61,790 nt of DNA from an uncultured Oscillospiraceae bacterium (lineage in GTDB: Bacteria > Bacillota > Clostridia > Oscillospirales > Oscillospiraceae): assembly GCA_947626785.1 (NCBI GenBank), contig CANQTO010000013.1, forward strand, positions 1 through 61,790. The letters are read 5' to 3'. The stretch's first letter is position 1; every line of letters starts with the position of its first letter. Below are positions 50,571 to 61,766 of the stretch, one piece after another. The notes under the pieces were generated by a model. That model saw nothing but the letters and a program-made list of their open reading frames with translations, made no database searches and had not been told where the DNA came from. The position numbers and the translations under genes are program-made.

Positions 50571-51652
50571 GCAGCAGCTACGGAGAAAACCTGCGGCTGA
50601 CCGTCTTCGGCCAGTCCCATTCCCCGGCCATCGGCGTGACCGTCGAGGGCCTGCCCGCCGGGGAGCCTATCGACCTGGAAGAGCTCCAGCGCTTTTTGGA
50701 GCGCCGGGCCCCGGGCCGCAGCGCCTGGGCCACTACTCGGAAGGAGCCGGACGCGCCGGAATTCCTCTCCGGCCTGAAAGAGAACGTTACCTGCGGAGCG
50801 CCCCTGACAGCCATCATCCGCAATACTAATACCCGCTCCGGGGACTATGCCGCCTTTGCGGACATCCCCCGGCCCGGCCACGCGGACTACACCGCCCGGG
50901 TCAAATATTTCGGCGCGGAGGACAGGGCCGGCGGCGGGCACTTCTCCGGGCGGCTGACCGCCCCCCTGTGCATCGCCGGGGGCATCTGCCTCCAGCTCCT
51001 GCGCCGGGAGGGGATCGAGATCATCTCCCGCATCGCCGCCATCGGCGGCGTGGAGGACCGGGGAGAGCTGCTCGCCTCCACGGCGGAGAAGGACTTCCCC
51101 ACGGTGGATAAGGCCGCCGGCGAGGCCATGCAGGCGGAGATCGCCAAGGCCCGGGCCGAGGGGGACTCGGTGGGCGGCGTGGTGGAGTGCGCCGTGCTGG
51201 GCCTGCCCGCCGGGCTGGGGGACCCTATGTTCGGCGGTATGGAGAACCGGATCGCCGCCATTGTCTTCGGTATCCCGGCGGTGAAGGGCCTGGAGTTCGG
51301 CGCGGGCTTTGCCGCCGCCGCCCTCCGGGGCAGCGAGAACAACGACCCTTATATATTGAAGAACGGCCAGGTCATAACTGCCACCAATCACAGCGGCGGC
51401 ATTTTAGGCGGGATCACCAGCGGCATGCCTCTGGTGTTCCGGGCGGCCTTCAAGCCCACGCCCTCCATCGCCAAGGAGCAGGACAGCGTGGATCTGAAGA
51501 CTATGAGCCCGGCTAAGCTCTGCGTCGGGGGGCGGCACGACCCCTGCATCGTGCCCCGGGCGGTGCCCGTGGTGGAGGCGGCGGCCGCCGTAGCCGTGTA
51601 TGACGCGCTGCTGGCGCGAAAAAGAGAAATGAGGATACAAGCATGGAACTGA
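50567..51652 (+). CDS. aroC: Chorismate synthase
   Basis: A 361-aa FMN-dependent enzyme that yields chorismate: GQSHSPAIGVTVEGLPAG near the N-terminus, RPGHADYTARVKYF, AGGGHFSGRLTAPL, NHSGGILGGITSGMPLVF and GRHDPCIVPRAVPVVEAAAAVAV. All are standard signatures. The GTG start overlaps the aroA stop and the gene end overlaps the start of pheA by 10 bp. Confidence 0.95.
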   Translation: MSSSYGENLRLTVFGQSHSPAIGVTVEGLPAGEPIDLEELQRFLERRAPGRSAWATTRKEPDAPEFLSGLKENVTCGAPLTAIIRNTNTRSGDYAAFADIPRPGHADYTARVKYFGAEDRAGGGHFSGRLTAPLCIAGGICLQLLRREGIEIISRIAAIGGVEDRGELLASTAEKDFPTVDKAAGEAMQAEIAKARAEGDSVGGVVECAVLGLPAGLGDPMFGGMENRIAAIVFGIPAVKGLEFGAGFAAAALRGSENNDPYILKNGQVITATNHSGGILGGITSGMPLVFRAAFKPTPSIAKEQDSVDLKTMSPAKLCVGGRHDPCIVPRAVPVVEAAAAVAVYDALLARKREMRIQAWN

Positions 51653-52785
51653 AGGACTACAGAGAGCAGCTGGACAAGCTGGACGGGGAGCTGCTGAAGC
51701 TCTTTACCGAGCGGATGCAGATCGCGGCCCAGATCGCCGGGCTGAAAAAGGAGAAGGGCATCCCGGTGTTGGATGTGGCCCGGGAGCGGCAGAAGCTGCT
51801 GGACGTGGAGGCCCAGGTCCCGGAGGAGCTGGGGGAGTACGCGGTGTCCCTGTTCTCCCTGCTGATGGAGCTGAGCCGCAGCAGCCAGAACCGGCTGCTG
51901 GGCGTCCCCACGGAGCTGACGGAGCAGATCGGCCGGGCCATCGAGGAGACGCCCCGGCTCTTCCCGGAGAGCGCCACGGTGGCCTGCCAGGGCGTAGAGG
52001 GGGCCAACTCCCAGCTGGCCTGCGACAAGCTCTTCCGCCGGCCCAACGTGTTCTACTTCTCCAGCTTTGAGGCGGTCTTCTCCGCCATCGAGAAGGGCCT
52101 GTGCCGCTACGGGGTCATTCCCCTGGAAAACAGCACGGCGGGCTCGGTGAACGCGGTCTACGATCTGATGACCCGGCACCACTTCCACATCGTGCGCAGC
52201 GTCCGGCTGAAGATCGACCACAATCTGCTGGCAAACCCCGGCGCGAAGCTGGAGGATATCAAAGAGATCTATTCCCACGAGCAGGCCATCAGCCAGTGCG
52301 CCGGGTATCTCCAGAGCCTCAGCGGCGTGAAGGTGATCCCCTGCGAGAATACCGCCGTGGCCGCCAAGCTGGTGAAGGAGTCCGGCCGGACGGACGTGGC
52401 GGCCCTGTCCTCCCGCCCCTGCATGAAGCTCTACGGCCTGGACTGCCTGGCCGAGGCGGTGCAGGACCAGGGCAACAACTACACCCGCTTCATCTGCATC
52501 ACCAAGGACCTGGAGATCTACCCCGGGGCCGACCGGACCAGCCTGATGCTGGTGCTGCCACATCAGCCCGGCTCCCTGTACAAGGTGCTCTCCCGCTTCT
52601 ACGCTCTGGGCATCAACCTGAATAAGCTGGAGAGCCGCCCCATGCCGGAGCGGAACTTCGAGTTCATGTTCTACTTCGACCTGGACACCTCCGTCTACTC
52701 CCCCCGCTTCATCCAGCTGATGGGGGAGATGGACACCCTCTGCGAGGAGTTTGCCTACCTGGGAAGCTACAGCGAGATCGTATAA
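51643..52785 (+). CDS. pheA: Bifunctional chorismate mutase/prephenate dehydratase
   Basis: A 380-aa P-protein. An AroQ-type chorismate mutase (1-90, YREQLDKLDGELLKLFTERMQIAAQIA) is followed by the prephenate dehydratase (about 110-285; ACQGVEGANSQLA, GVIPLENSTAGSVNAVYDLM) and a C-terminal ACT domain (about 300-375; SLYKVLSRFYALGINLNKLESRP). The ACT domain would bind phenylalanine for feedback inhibition. With tyrA it splits chorismate toward Phe and Tyr. Confidence 0.94.
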   Translation: MELKDYREQLDKLDGELLKLFTERMQIAAQIAGLKKEKGIPVLDVARERQKLLDVEAQVPEELGEYAVSLFSLLMELSRSSQNRLLGVPTELTEQIGRAIEETPRLFPESATVACQGVEGANSQLACDKLFRRPNVFYFSSFEAVFSAIEKGLCRYGVIPLENSTAGSVNAVYDLMTRHHFHIVRSVRLKIDHNLLANPGAKLEDIKEIYSHEQAISQCAGYLQSLSGVKVIPCENTAVAAKLVKESGRTDVAALSSRPCMKLYGLDCLAEAVQDQGNNYTRFICITKDLEIYPGADRTSLMLVLPHQPGSLYKVLSRFYALGINLNKLESRPMPERNFEFMFYFDLDTSVYSPRFIQLMGEMDTLCEEFAYLGSYSEIV

Positions 52786-52807
52786 CGGAAAGGAGCGGAG
52801 ACTGCCC

Positions 52808-54028
52808 ATGCTCAAGTGCGGATTGCTGGGGGAGAAGCTGGGGCACAGCTATTCCCCTCAGATACACGGCCTGCTGGCCGGTTACGAGTACAAGCTCTAT
52901 GAAAAGAGCCGGGAGGAGCTGGAGGGCTTTCTCCGCGGCGGGGACTGGGACGGGCTGAACGTGACCATCCCCTATAAAAAAGCTGTCGTGCCCTTCTGCG
53001 CCGAGCTCTCCCCCATGGCGGCGAGGCTTGGCAGCGTGAACACCCTGGTCCGCCGCCCGGACGGCAGCCTCTTTGGGGACAACACCGACGCCTACGGCTT
53101 TGAGCGGCTGGTGCTGGGCAGCGGCGTGGATGTTAAAGGGAAGAAGGCCCTGGTGCTGGGCAGCGGCGGGGCCTCCGTCACCGTCCGGGCCGTGCTGGAG
53201 AAGCTGGGAGCCGCGCCGGTGACCGTCATCTCCCGCAGCGGGGAGGACAACTACGAAAACCTCTCCCGGCACGCGGATGCCGCCGTGATCGCCAACACCA
53301 CGCCCCTGGGCATGTACCCCAACAACGGCGCCGCCGCCGTGGACCTGCGAGCCTTCCCCCGCTGCGAGGCGGTGTTCGACGTGGTCTACAACCCGGCCCG
53401 GACAGCCCTGCTTTTGCAGGCCGAGGAGCTGGGCATCCCCCACGCGGGGGGCCTGACTATGCTGGTAGCCCAGGCCAAGCGGAGCTCGGAGCTCTTCACC
53501 GGCGGAAGCATCGACGACGGGGAGATCGCCCGCATCGTGGACATCCTGCGCCGGGAGGAGCAGAACATCATCCTGGTGGGCATGCCCGGCTGCGGCAAGA
53601 GCACCGTGGCCCGGCTGCTGGAGGTGAAGCTGGGCCGGAGCGTCTTCGAGGCGGACGAGCTGGTGGAGAAGGCGGAGGGCCGCTCCATCCCCGCCATCTT
53701 TGCCGCCGAGGGGGAGGACTATTTCCGGGCCCGGGAGACGGAGGTCCTGGCAGATCTGGGCAAGCGCTCCGGGGCGGTGATCTCCACCGGGGGCGGCTGC
53801 GTCACCCGGCCGGAGAACTACCCCCTGCTGCACCAGAACGGCCGGATCGTCTGGCTCCGGCGGGAGCTGGACCGGCTGCCCAAGGACGGGCGGCCCATCT
53901 CCCTGAAAAACGACCTAAGGGAGTTGTTTGAGAAGAGAAAAGCCTGCTATGCCCGCTTTGCCGACCTGACGGTGGACAACAACGGCTCCGTCTGGGAGAC
54001 CGTGGAGCAGATCATACAGGCACTCTAA
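52808..54028 (+). CDS. aroE: Shikimate dehydrogenase fused to shikimate kinase
   Basis: A 406-aa fusion. Residues 1-250 are AroE (LGHSYSPQIH, NVTIPYK, NTDAYGF, LVLGSGGASVTVRAVL, NTTPLGMYP). From about 255 onwards is AroK (ILVGMPGCGKSTVARLL Walker A, FEADELVE, ISTGGGCVTRPEN, KDGRPIS). It does two consecutive steps in reverse pathway order within one chain. The start at 52808 has AAAGGAG. The gene is followed after 13 bp by aroQ. Confidence 0.93.
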   Translation: MLKCGLLGEKLGHSYSPQIHGLLAGYEYKLYEKSREELEGFLRGGDWDGLNVTIPYKKAVVPFCAELSPMAARLGSVNTLVRRPDGSLFGDNTDAYGFERLVLGSGVDVKGKKALVLGSGGASVTVRAVLEKLGAAPVTVISRSGEDNYENLSRHADAAVIANTTPLGMYPNNGAAAVDLRAFPRCEAVFDVVYNPARTALLLQAEELGIPHAGGLTMLVAQAKRSSELFTGGSIDDGEIARIVDILRREEQNIILVGMPGCGKSTVARLLEVKLGRSVFEADELVEKAEGRSIPAIFAAEGEDYFRARETEVLADLGKRSGAVISTGGGCVTRPENYPLLHQNGRIVWLRRELDRLPKDGRPISLKNDLRELFEKRKACYARFADLTVDNNGSVWETVEQIIQAL

Positions 54029-54041
54029 AGGAGAACGCGCA

Positions 54042-54479
54042 ATGAAAATTCTCGTCATCAACGGACCGAATATCAACATGCTGGGCATCCGGGAGCCGGA
54101 TGTGTACGGCAAGGGCAGCTACCAGGAGCTGAAGGACTTCATCTGGGACTGCTGCCAGGCGGAGGACGTGGAGGTAGAGATGTTCCAGTCCAACCACGAG
54201 GGGGACATCGTGACCAAGATCCAGAAGGCCTACGGGGCCTTCGACGGGATCGTCATCAACCCCGCCGCCTATACCCACACCAGCATCGCCATCCTGGACG
54301 CCCTGAAGGCGGTGCGCATCCCCGCGGTGGAGGTGCATCTGTCCGACGTGTCCGCCCGGGAGCCCTTCCGGCAGATCTCCTACGCCGGTATGGCCTGCGT
54401 CAAGACCTATGCGGGCCTGGGCTTCGAGGGCTACCGGCAGGCCATCCTGTTTTTGAAGGACTACTGCAAAAAGGCGTGA
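54042..54479 (+). CDS. aroQ: Type II 3-dehydroquinate dehydratase
   Basis: A 145-aa enzyme of the flavodoxin-like type II family: INGPNINMLGIREP at the N-terminus, FQSNHEGDIVTKIQ, INPAAYTHTSIAILDAL and VEVHLSDVSAREPFR. One catalytic Tyr position (usually YG after LG.REP) is present as VYG. It completes the set needed for chorismate and is the last aromatic gene in the operon. Confidence 0.95.
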   Translation: MKILVINGPNINMLGIREPDVYGKGSYQELKDFIWDCCQAEDVEVEMFQSNHEGDIVTKIQKAYGAFDGIVINPAAYTHTSIAILDALKAVRIPAVEVHLSDVSAREPFRQISYAGMACVKTYAGLGFEGYRQAILFLKDYCKKA

Positions 54480-54491
54480 GGTGAAGTTGCG

Positions 54492-55205
54492 GTGATAGCG
54501 GTATTTGTCAACATGGGCACGGTCTTCGCCGGGAGCCTGCTGGGCATCCTGTTCAAAAACCGGATCAGCGCCTCCCTCCAGGCGGCGCTGATGAAGGCCC
54601 TGGCCCTGTGCACGGTGGTCATCGGCGTCTCCAGCGCCATCGAGACCCAGGAGCTGCTGTGCGTCATCATCTGCCTGGTGCTGGGGACGGCCCTGGGGGA
54701 GCTGCTGCGCATCGACGACGGGGTGGAGCACGCGGGGGACTTCATCAAGACCAGGGTCTTCCGGGGCAAGGTGACCGAGAGCCGCTTCACCGAAGGCTTC
54801 GTCTCCGCCTGCATCCTCTTCTGCATCGGCTCCATGACCGTGGTGGGCTCCCTGGAGGCGGGCATCAACAAGGACTACAGCATCATCTTCGCCAAGAGCA
54901 CCATGGACTTTGTCTCCTCCATGGCCTTCGGCGCGGCTATGGGCCTGGGGGTCACCTGCTCGGTGCTCTTTATCCTGCTGTTTCAGGGGGGCCTGACCCT
55001 GCTGGCGGGGGTGCTGGCCCCGGTGCTGAGCACTGCCGCGGTGACAGAGATGTCCGCCGTGGGCGGGACCATCCTCATCGGCATGGCCTTCAACATGCTG
55101 GAGCTGGGGAAGGAGCGGATCAAGGTGGCCAACATGCTGCCCGCTATCTTCCTGCCCATCGCCTATTTCCCCATCGCTGATTGGCTGGGCGGTTTATTTG
55201 GCTGA
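54492..55205 (+). CDS. DUF554 membrane protein
   Basis: A 237-aa polytopic protein with about six helices of DUF554/YdfK type: VNMGTVFAGSLLGILFKNRI at the N-terminus, FVSACILFCIGSMTVVGSLEAGINKDYSI in the middle. The family may transport a small solute, but none has been shown here. The GTG start at 54492, 13 bp after aroQ, suggests read-through expression from the operon. Confidence 0.85.
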   Translation: MIAVFVNMGTVFAGSLLGILFKNRISASLQAALMKALALCTVVIGVSSAIETQELLCVIICLVLGTALGELLRIDDGVEHAGDFIKTRVFRGKVTESRFTEGFVSACILFCIGSMTVVGSLEAGINKDYSIIFAKSTMDFVSSMAFGAAMGLGVTCSVLFILLFQGGLTLLAGVLAPVLSTAAVTEMSAVGGTILIGMAFNMLELGKERIKVANMLPAIFLPIAYFPIADWLGGLFG

Positions 55206-55242
55206 AAACGGAACATACTAAAAAACAAAGGAGAAAGATAAA

Positions 55243-55554
55243 ATGGCTGAAGTTGTGATCACCCAGGAAAACTTTGAAGAGGAAGTGCTCAAGTCCCCCA
55301 TCCCCGTGCTGGTGGACTTCTGGGCCACCTGGTGCGGCCCCTGCCGGATGATCGCCCCTGTTGTGGCGCAGATCGCCGAGGAGCAGGAGGGCGCGGTCAA
55401 GGTGGGCAAGGTGGATGTGGACGAGCAGCCGGGCCTGGCCGCCCGCTTCGGCGTCATGAGCATCCCCACCCTGATGGTCTTCAAAAACGGCGAGGCCGTC
55501 CGGACCTCCGTGGGTGCCATCCCCAAGGCCAGCATCGAGGCCCTGCTCAACTGA
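55243..55554 (+). CDS. trxA: Thioredoxin
   Basis: A 103-aa thioredoxin with the redox site WCGPC (about 29-33) in VDFWATWCGPCRMIAPVV and the cis-Pro in SIPTLMVF. It keeps cytoplasmic thiols reduced with thioredoxin reductase. It has a strong AAAGGAGAAAG site 37 bp after the DUF554 gene and is followed by a terminator. Confidence 0.96.
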   Translation: MAEVVITQENFEEEVLKSPIPVLVDFWATWCGPCRMIAPVVAQIAEEQEGAVKVGKVDVDEQPGLAARFGVMSIPTLMVFKNGEAVRTSVGAIPKASIEALLN

Positions 55555-55556
55555 AC

Positions 55557-55600
55557 AAAAGGACTGCGGAGCCGGCGGTTGCCGGCTCCGCAGTCCTTTT
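55557..55600 (+). terminator. Terminator after trxA
   Basis: A 20-bp stem AAAAGGACTGCGGAGCCGGC pairs with its complement across a 4-nt loop, ending in CCTTTT. It ends the aromatic/trxA transcript. Confidence 0.9.
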
Positions 55601-55604
55601 GTGG

Positions 55605-55633
55605 TTGCTTTTGAGGGAAAAGGGGCGTATAAT
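55605..55633 (+). promoter_or_regulatory. Promoter of the serine hydrolase gene
   Basis: TTGCTT (55605-55610), 17-bp spacer, TATAAT (55628-55633). Confidence 0.7.
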
Positions 55634-55685
55634 ACAGTTCGGTTTGAAGCTTGAATTATGATACGTGTTTGAATAGGTCAAAACG

Positions 55686-56798
55686 ATGAAAAGAACAGCC
55701 AAATTTTGGATAGGAGCGGCGCTGGCCCTGTGCTTCGCCCTCGCCGCGCCCAAGGCTCTGGCGGCGGGCGGGGAGGAGAGCGAGGATCTGAGCTGGGATC
55801 AGGTGATCGAGGACTTTCTGGCAGAGTACGAGGCGGAAGAGGGGCAGATCACCATCGGCTATTACAACACCGTCACCGGGGAGGAGCATTATTACGACCC
55901 GGACCGGTACATGATCACCGGCAGCATGTTCAAGGTGCCCCTGTCCATGGCGATCGCCGACCGGGCCGCCGCCGGGGAGATCGACCTGGAGAAGGACACC
56001 GCCGGAGGCTTCCGCTACGAAACGCTGATAGAAGGGGCCATTATCGACTCCAACAACGAGTACGCCCGCATCCTCTGGACCGACCTGGGCGGCTACCAGC
56101 CCTACCGCCGCCTCATCGCCCCCATCATGGGCGAGGACCCGGACACGGTGGACGAGAAGTTCTACGAGAACAACTTTTTCACCGCCCGGCAGATGATCAG
56201 CTGCCTGAAAAAGCTGTACGGCGATCCCGAACGCTATCAGTTCATCATCGACCTGATGAAGCAGGCCGAGCCGAAAAAATACTTCCGCAGCCATGAGGAC
56301 CGCTACGAGGTGGCCCACAAATACGGCTGGCTGGCGGACGACTCCCAGGGCCTGCTGTATCTCAACGACTGCGGCATCATCTACACCGGCGACCCCTATC
56401 TGCTGGTCTGCTTCACCGCCGGAGCGGGGGAGCAGCCTTACGCCCTGGTGGGCAATCTCTGCCCGCTGATGAGCGACTACACCCAGGACCAGTACAAGCA
56501 GCGGACGGAGGCGGAGGCCGCCGCGGAGGCGGAGCGGCTGAGGAACGAGGCACAGAAGGCCTTCGAGGAGGCGGGACTCCGGGAACCGGAGGGCGCCCAG
56601 CAGGAGGACGCCAAGGAGCACAAGCCCCTCAGCCGGACCCTGGTCCTGGCGCTGCTGTTTGTGCTCTGCGCGGGGCTGACCGTGGTGGCGGAGGTCCGCA
56701 GCGGCAGCTTTGACTGGAAACGGCTGCTGCTGGCGGTGGCCTGTATCCTGGCCGGGCTGTTCTTCTGGCTCAACTTCATGTCCGGCGGCGGAGGATGA
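55686..56798 (+). CDS. Beta-lactamase-fold serine hydrolase with C-terminal membrane anchor
   Basis: A 370-aa exported protein. A signal peptide (1-26) is followed by a class A beta-lactamase-like domain: S80 in MITGSMFKVPL is the SxxK serine, DSNNEYA is the SDN-type motif, and HKYGW stands in place of the KTG box. The C-terminal part has a charged coiled segment (about 270-315) and two transmembrane helices. It is more likely a cell-wall peptidase or a sensor than a resistance enzyme because KTG is replaced. It has its own promoter and a terminator. Confidence 0.8.
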   Translation: MKRTAKFWIGAALALCFALAAPKALAAGGEESEDLSWDQVIEDFLAEYEAEEGQITIGYYNTVTGEEHYYDPDRYMITGSMFKVPLSMAIADRAAAGEIDLEKDTAGGFRYETLIEGAIIDSNNEYARILWTDLGGYQPYRRLIAPIMGEDPDTVDEKFYENNFFTARQMISCLKKLYGDPERYQFIIDLMKQAEPKKYFRSHEDRYEVAHKYGWLADDSQGLLYLNDCGIIYTGDPYLLVCFTAGAGEQPYALVGNLCPLMSDYTQDQYKQRTEAEAAAEAERLRNEAQKAFEEAGLREPEGAQQEDAKEHKPLSRTLVLALLFVLCAGLTVVAEVRSGSFDWKRLLLAVACILAGLFFWLNFMSGGGG

Positions 56799-56830
56799 GT
56801 TTACATAATCCAAAAGAATAAGATAAAATC

Positions 56831-56871
56831 AGGGGCAGTAGCAAAACGCACATCGTTTTGCTACTGCCCCT
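56831..56871. terminator. Bidirectional terminator
   Basis: An 18-bp stem AGGGGCAGTAGCAAAACG / CGTTTTGCTACTGCCCCT with a 5-nt loop between convergent genes. It belongs to the same terminator-stem family as 16380-16420. Confidence 0.88.
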
Positions 56872-56890
56872 CTTTCCGCTCGGATTTCGC

Positions 56891-59527
<2,637 letters not shown>

Positions 59528-59546
59528 ACGCATACCCCTTTCCGCA

Positions 59547-59588
59547 AAAAAAGAGACTTTTACAGCGTTTATGCGCTGTAAAAGTCTC
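59547..59588 (-). terminator. Terminator arm of the yybP-ykoY riboswitch
   Basis: GAGACTTTTACAGCG / CGCTGTAAAAGTCTC with a T-run on the minus strand, directly upstream of the P-type ATPase gene. It shares the GAGACTTTTAC strand with the aptamer base stem, so ligand binding should prevent it from forming. Confidence 0.85.
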
Positions 59589-59690
59589 GCAAAATACTCT
59601 TAAAAGTATCTGGCGCGCCGAACCGGGGACCGGTCGGGCTGACGACGCGCCAACATCTTTCGATGCCTGCTACTCCCTTTATTACCTGTT
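59577..59690 (-). promoter_or_regulatory. yybP-ykoY (Mn2+) riboswitch
   Basis: The minus-strand transcript has the conserved elements of the family in order: AAAGGGAGTAGC, a short hairpin, GCGTCGTCAG, a GC-rich arm, GGCGCGCCAGATAC, and GCGAGACTTTTAC. The last segment pairs either with the start of the aptamer or with the terminator. It should switch the P-type ATPase gene on when manganese is high. Confidence 0.85.
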
Positions 59691-59691
59691 T

Positions 59692-59720
59692 AGAGTACCA
59701 CAAATCGACCTTCAAGTCAA
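59692..59720 (-). promoter_or_regulatory. Promoter of the riboswitch and P-type ATPase gene
   Basis: On the minus strand TTGACT (59720-59715), 17-bp spacer, TACTCT (59697-59692), just upstream of the aptamer. Confidence 0.75.
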
Positions 59721-59723
59721 GCC

Positions 59724-60356
59724 TTAAACGTCGGCATGGGGCAGATTCCAGTGGTAGCGGGTGGCCAGCACGCGGATGATGAACACCAGCACGCCGGCGG
59801 TCAGGTCGCAGACCAGGGCGGGCAGCGCCAGCCGCAGCATCCAGTAGTAGACCAGGGCTCCCGCCAGGGAGGCCACGGCGTAGATGTGCTTGGTCAGCAC
59901 CATGGGCATGGCGTTGGTAAGCACGTCCCGGAGCATGCCGCCGCCGAAGCCGGTGATCATACCCATGGACACCACCAGGACCGGATTTCCCAGGCCGTAG
60001 GTGCTCACGGCGATGCCCGCGCCGGAGACGGTGAAGGCGGCAAGGCCGATGGCGTCAAAGAAATTGTCTATCCGGTCGAGCCTTGCCTCGTTGCGCCGGT
60101 AGAGCTCCTTTTTTGTCTTGGCCGCGAGGAAGACCAGCAGGGCGGAGCCCACCGCCACGGCTATGTACACATAGCTGGTGAACATCCGGGGCGGGGTCTG
60201 GCCCAGCAGCAGGTCCCGGATGACGCCGCCGCCCAGGGCGGTCATCAGCGCCAGGAACAGCACGCCGAACAGGTCCGCCCTCCGGCGGATGGCCACCATG
60301 GCCCCGGAGACGGCAAAGGAGGCCACGCCGATGATATCCAAGATCAGGTTGAGCAA
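59724..60356 (-). CDS. TRIC-type cation channel (UPF0126)
   Basis: A 210-aa membrane protein with about seven helices and two similar halves: IIGVASFAVSGAMVAIRRRADLFGV...ALGGGVIRDLLLGQTPP and AIGLAAFTVSGAGIAV...GFGGGMLRDVLTNAMP. The repeated GGG..RD motifs are typical of bacterial TRIC channels. It ends four bases before the promoter of the P-type ATPase, suggesting separate transcription. The ion preference is unknown. Confidence 0.88.
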   Translation of the reverse strand: MLNLILDIIGVASFAVSGAMVAIRRRADLFGVLFLALMTALGGGVIRDLLLGQTPPRMFTSYVYIAVAVGSALLVFLAAKTKKELYRRNEARLDRIDNFFDAIGLAAFTVSGAGIAVSTYGLGNPVLVVSMGMITGFGGGMLRDVLTNAMPMVLTKHIYAVASLAGALVYYWMLRLALPALVCDLTAGVLVFIIRVLATRYHWNLPHADV

Positions 60357-60368
60357 GCGCCGGCCCTC

Positions 60369-61463
60369 TCAGACGTTGAAGCGGAAGAGCGTCACGTCCC
60401 CGTCCCGCATCACGTAGTCCTTGCCCTCGCTGCGGACCAGGCCCTTCTCCCGGGCGGCCGTCATGCCGCCGCAGGCCTTCAGATCCTCAAAGGCCACGAT
60501 CTCCGCCCGGATGAAGCCCCGTTCAAAGTCGCTGTGGATCTTCCCGGCGGCCTGGGGGGCCTTGGTGCCCTTGCGGATGGTCCAGGCCCGGCACTCGTCC
60601 GCGCCGCAGGTCAAAAAAGAGATCAGCCCCAGCAGGGTATAGGAGCATTTGACCATCCGGTCCAGGCCGGATTCGGCCAGGCCCAGCTCCTCTAAAAAGA
60701 GCTGCCGCTCCTCCGGCTCCAGCTCGGCCATCTCCGCCTCCACCTTGGCGCAGATGGGCAGCACCTGGGCCCCCTCCGCCTCCGCCACGGCGGCCACGGT
60801 CTGATAATAGGCGTTGTTGGCGTAGTCCGCCACGCCGTCCTCGTCCATGTTGGCAGCGTAGATGACGGGCTTGAGGGTCAGCAGGTCGCTGGTCTCCAGG
60901 ATCTCCCGCTCCTCCTCAGAGCAGACATAGCTCCGGGCGCTCTTGCCGTCGTTTAAATGCTCCCGCAGGCCCTCGAAGACCTCCGCCTCCCGGAGAAATT
61001 TCTTGTCGCCGCCCTTGCCGGCCTTCTTGGCCTTGTCGATCCGCCGGTCCACCATCTCCAGGTCGGCCATGATGAGCTCCAGGTCGATGATGCCGATATC
61101 CCGCTCCGGGTCGGCGCCTCCCTCCACGTGGATGACGTTCTCGTCGTCAAAGCAGCGGACCACGTGGACGATGGCGTCGGTGGCCCGAATGTTGCCCAGG
61201 AATTTATTGCCCAGGCCCTCACCCCGGGACGCGCCCTTCACCAGGCCCGCGATATCCACAAATTCTATGACGGCGGGGGTGACCTTCTTCGGGTCGTAGA
61301 GCCCGGCCAGGTAGTCCAGCCGGGGGTCCGGCACGGACACCATGCCCACGTTGGGCTCAATGGTGCAGAAGGGGAAGTTGGCCGACTGGGCCCCCGCGTT
61401 GGTAATGGCGTTAAAGAGGGTGGACTTGCCCACGTTGGGCAGCCCCACGATACCTAATTTCAT
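60369..61463 (-). CDS. ychF: OBG-family GTPase/ATPase YchF
   Basis: A 364-aa P-loop protein: Walker A GLPNVGKSTLFNAI at the start, VEFVDIAGLVKGASRGEGLGN (switch II), NMDED in place of the NKxD guanine motif (an NxxE-like form that prefers ATP), and a C-terminal TGS domain (about 280-364, SFLTCGADECRAWTIRKGTKAPQAAG). It binds ribosomes and influences stress tolerance in other bacteria. It has its own promoter and a GAAGGAGATGGG ribosome site. Confidence 0.95.
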   Translation of the reverse strand: MKLGIVGLPNVGKSTLFNAITNAGAQSANFPFCTIEPNVGMVSVPDPRLDYLAGLYDPKKVTPAVIEFVDIAGLVKGASRGEGLGNKFLGNIRATDAIVHVVRCFDDENVIHVEGGADPERDIGIIDLELIMADLEMVDRRIDKAKKAGKGGDKKFLREAEVFEGLREHLNDGKSARSYVCSEEEREILETSDLLTLKPVIYAANMDEDGVADYANNAYYQTVAAVAEAEGAQVLPICAKVEAEMAELEPEERQLFLEELGLAESGLDRMVKCSYTLLGLISFLTCGADECRAWTIRKGTKAPQAAGKIHSDFERGFIRAEIVAFEDLKACGGMTAAREKGLVRSEGKDYVMRDGDVTLFRFNV

Positions 61464-61718
61464 GCTCCCATCTCCTTCGGAAAGGCTAAAAATGCTCTTT
61501 AAAGTATAATACTAAAACCCAATTAAAACAAGCCATTCGCGGCGGTCTTTTTCGCGTCAAGCGGCGTCAGCCGCCTTGAAAATACACAAAGTATTCCCTG
61601 CGGCGTCTTCCTTGCCTGACACAAAAAATCCTCGCCGCTCGGTGTCTTCTTTTAAATGGGTATTAGTATAAGAAAAAGCGCTCCTCTTGTCAAGAGAATC
61701 AAATGCGACATGCAAAAA
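61464..61718. other. Upstream region of ychF
   Basis: On the minus strand the promoter TTGTTT (61531-61526), 17-bp spacer, TATACT (61508-61503) is seen. From about 61540 to 61660 lies a GC-rich stretch with the palindrome GGCGGCTGACGCCGC. I see no gene in it. Confidence 0.55.
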
Positions 61719-61766
61719 GGGGCTGTGAAAAAAAGAGCCGCAGACGGCTCAGGATTTCACAGCCCC
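61719..61766. terminator. Hairpin terminator near the window end
   Basis: The outer stem GGGGCTGTGAAA / TTTCACAGCCCC encloses an inner GAGCCG / CGGCTC hairpin, with T-rich tails on both strands. The gene it serves lies outside the window. Confidence 0.75.
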
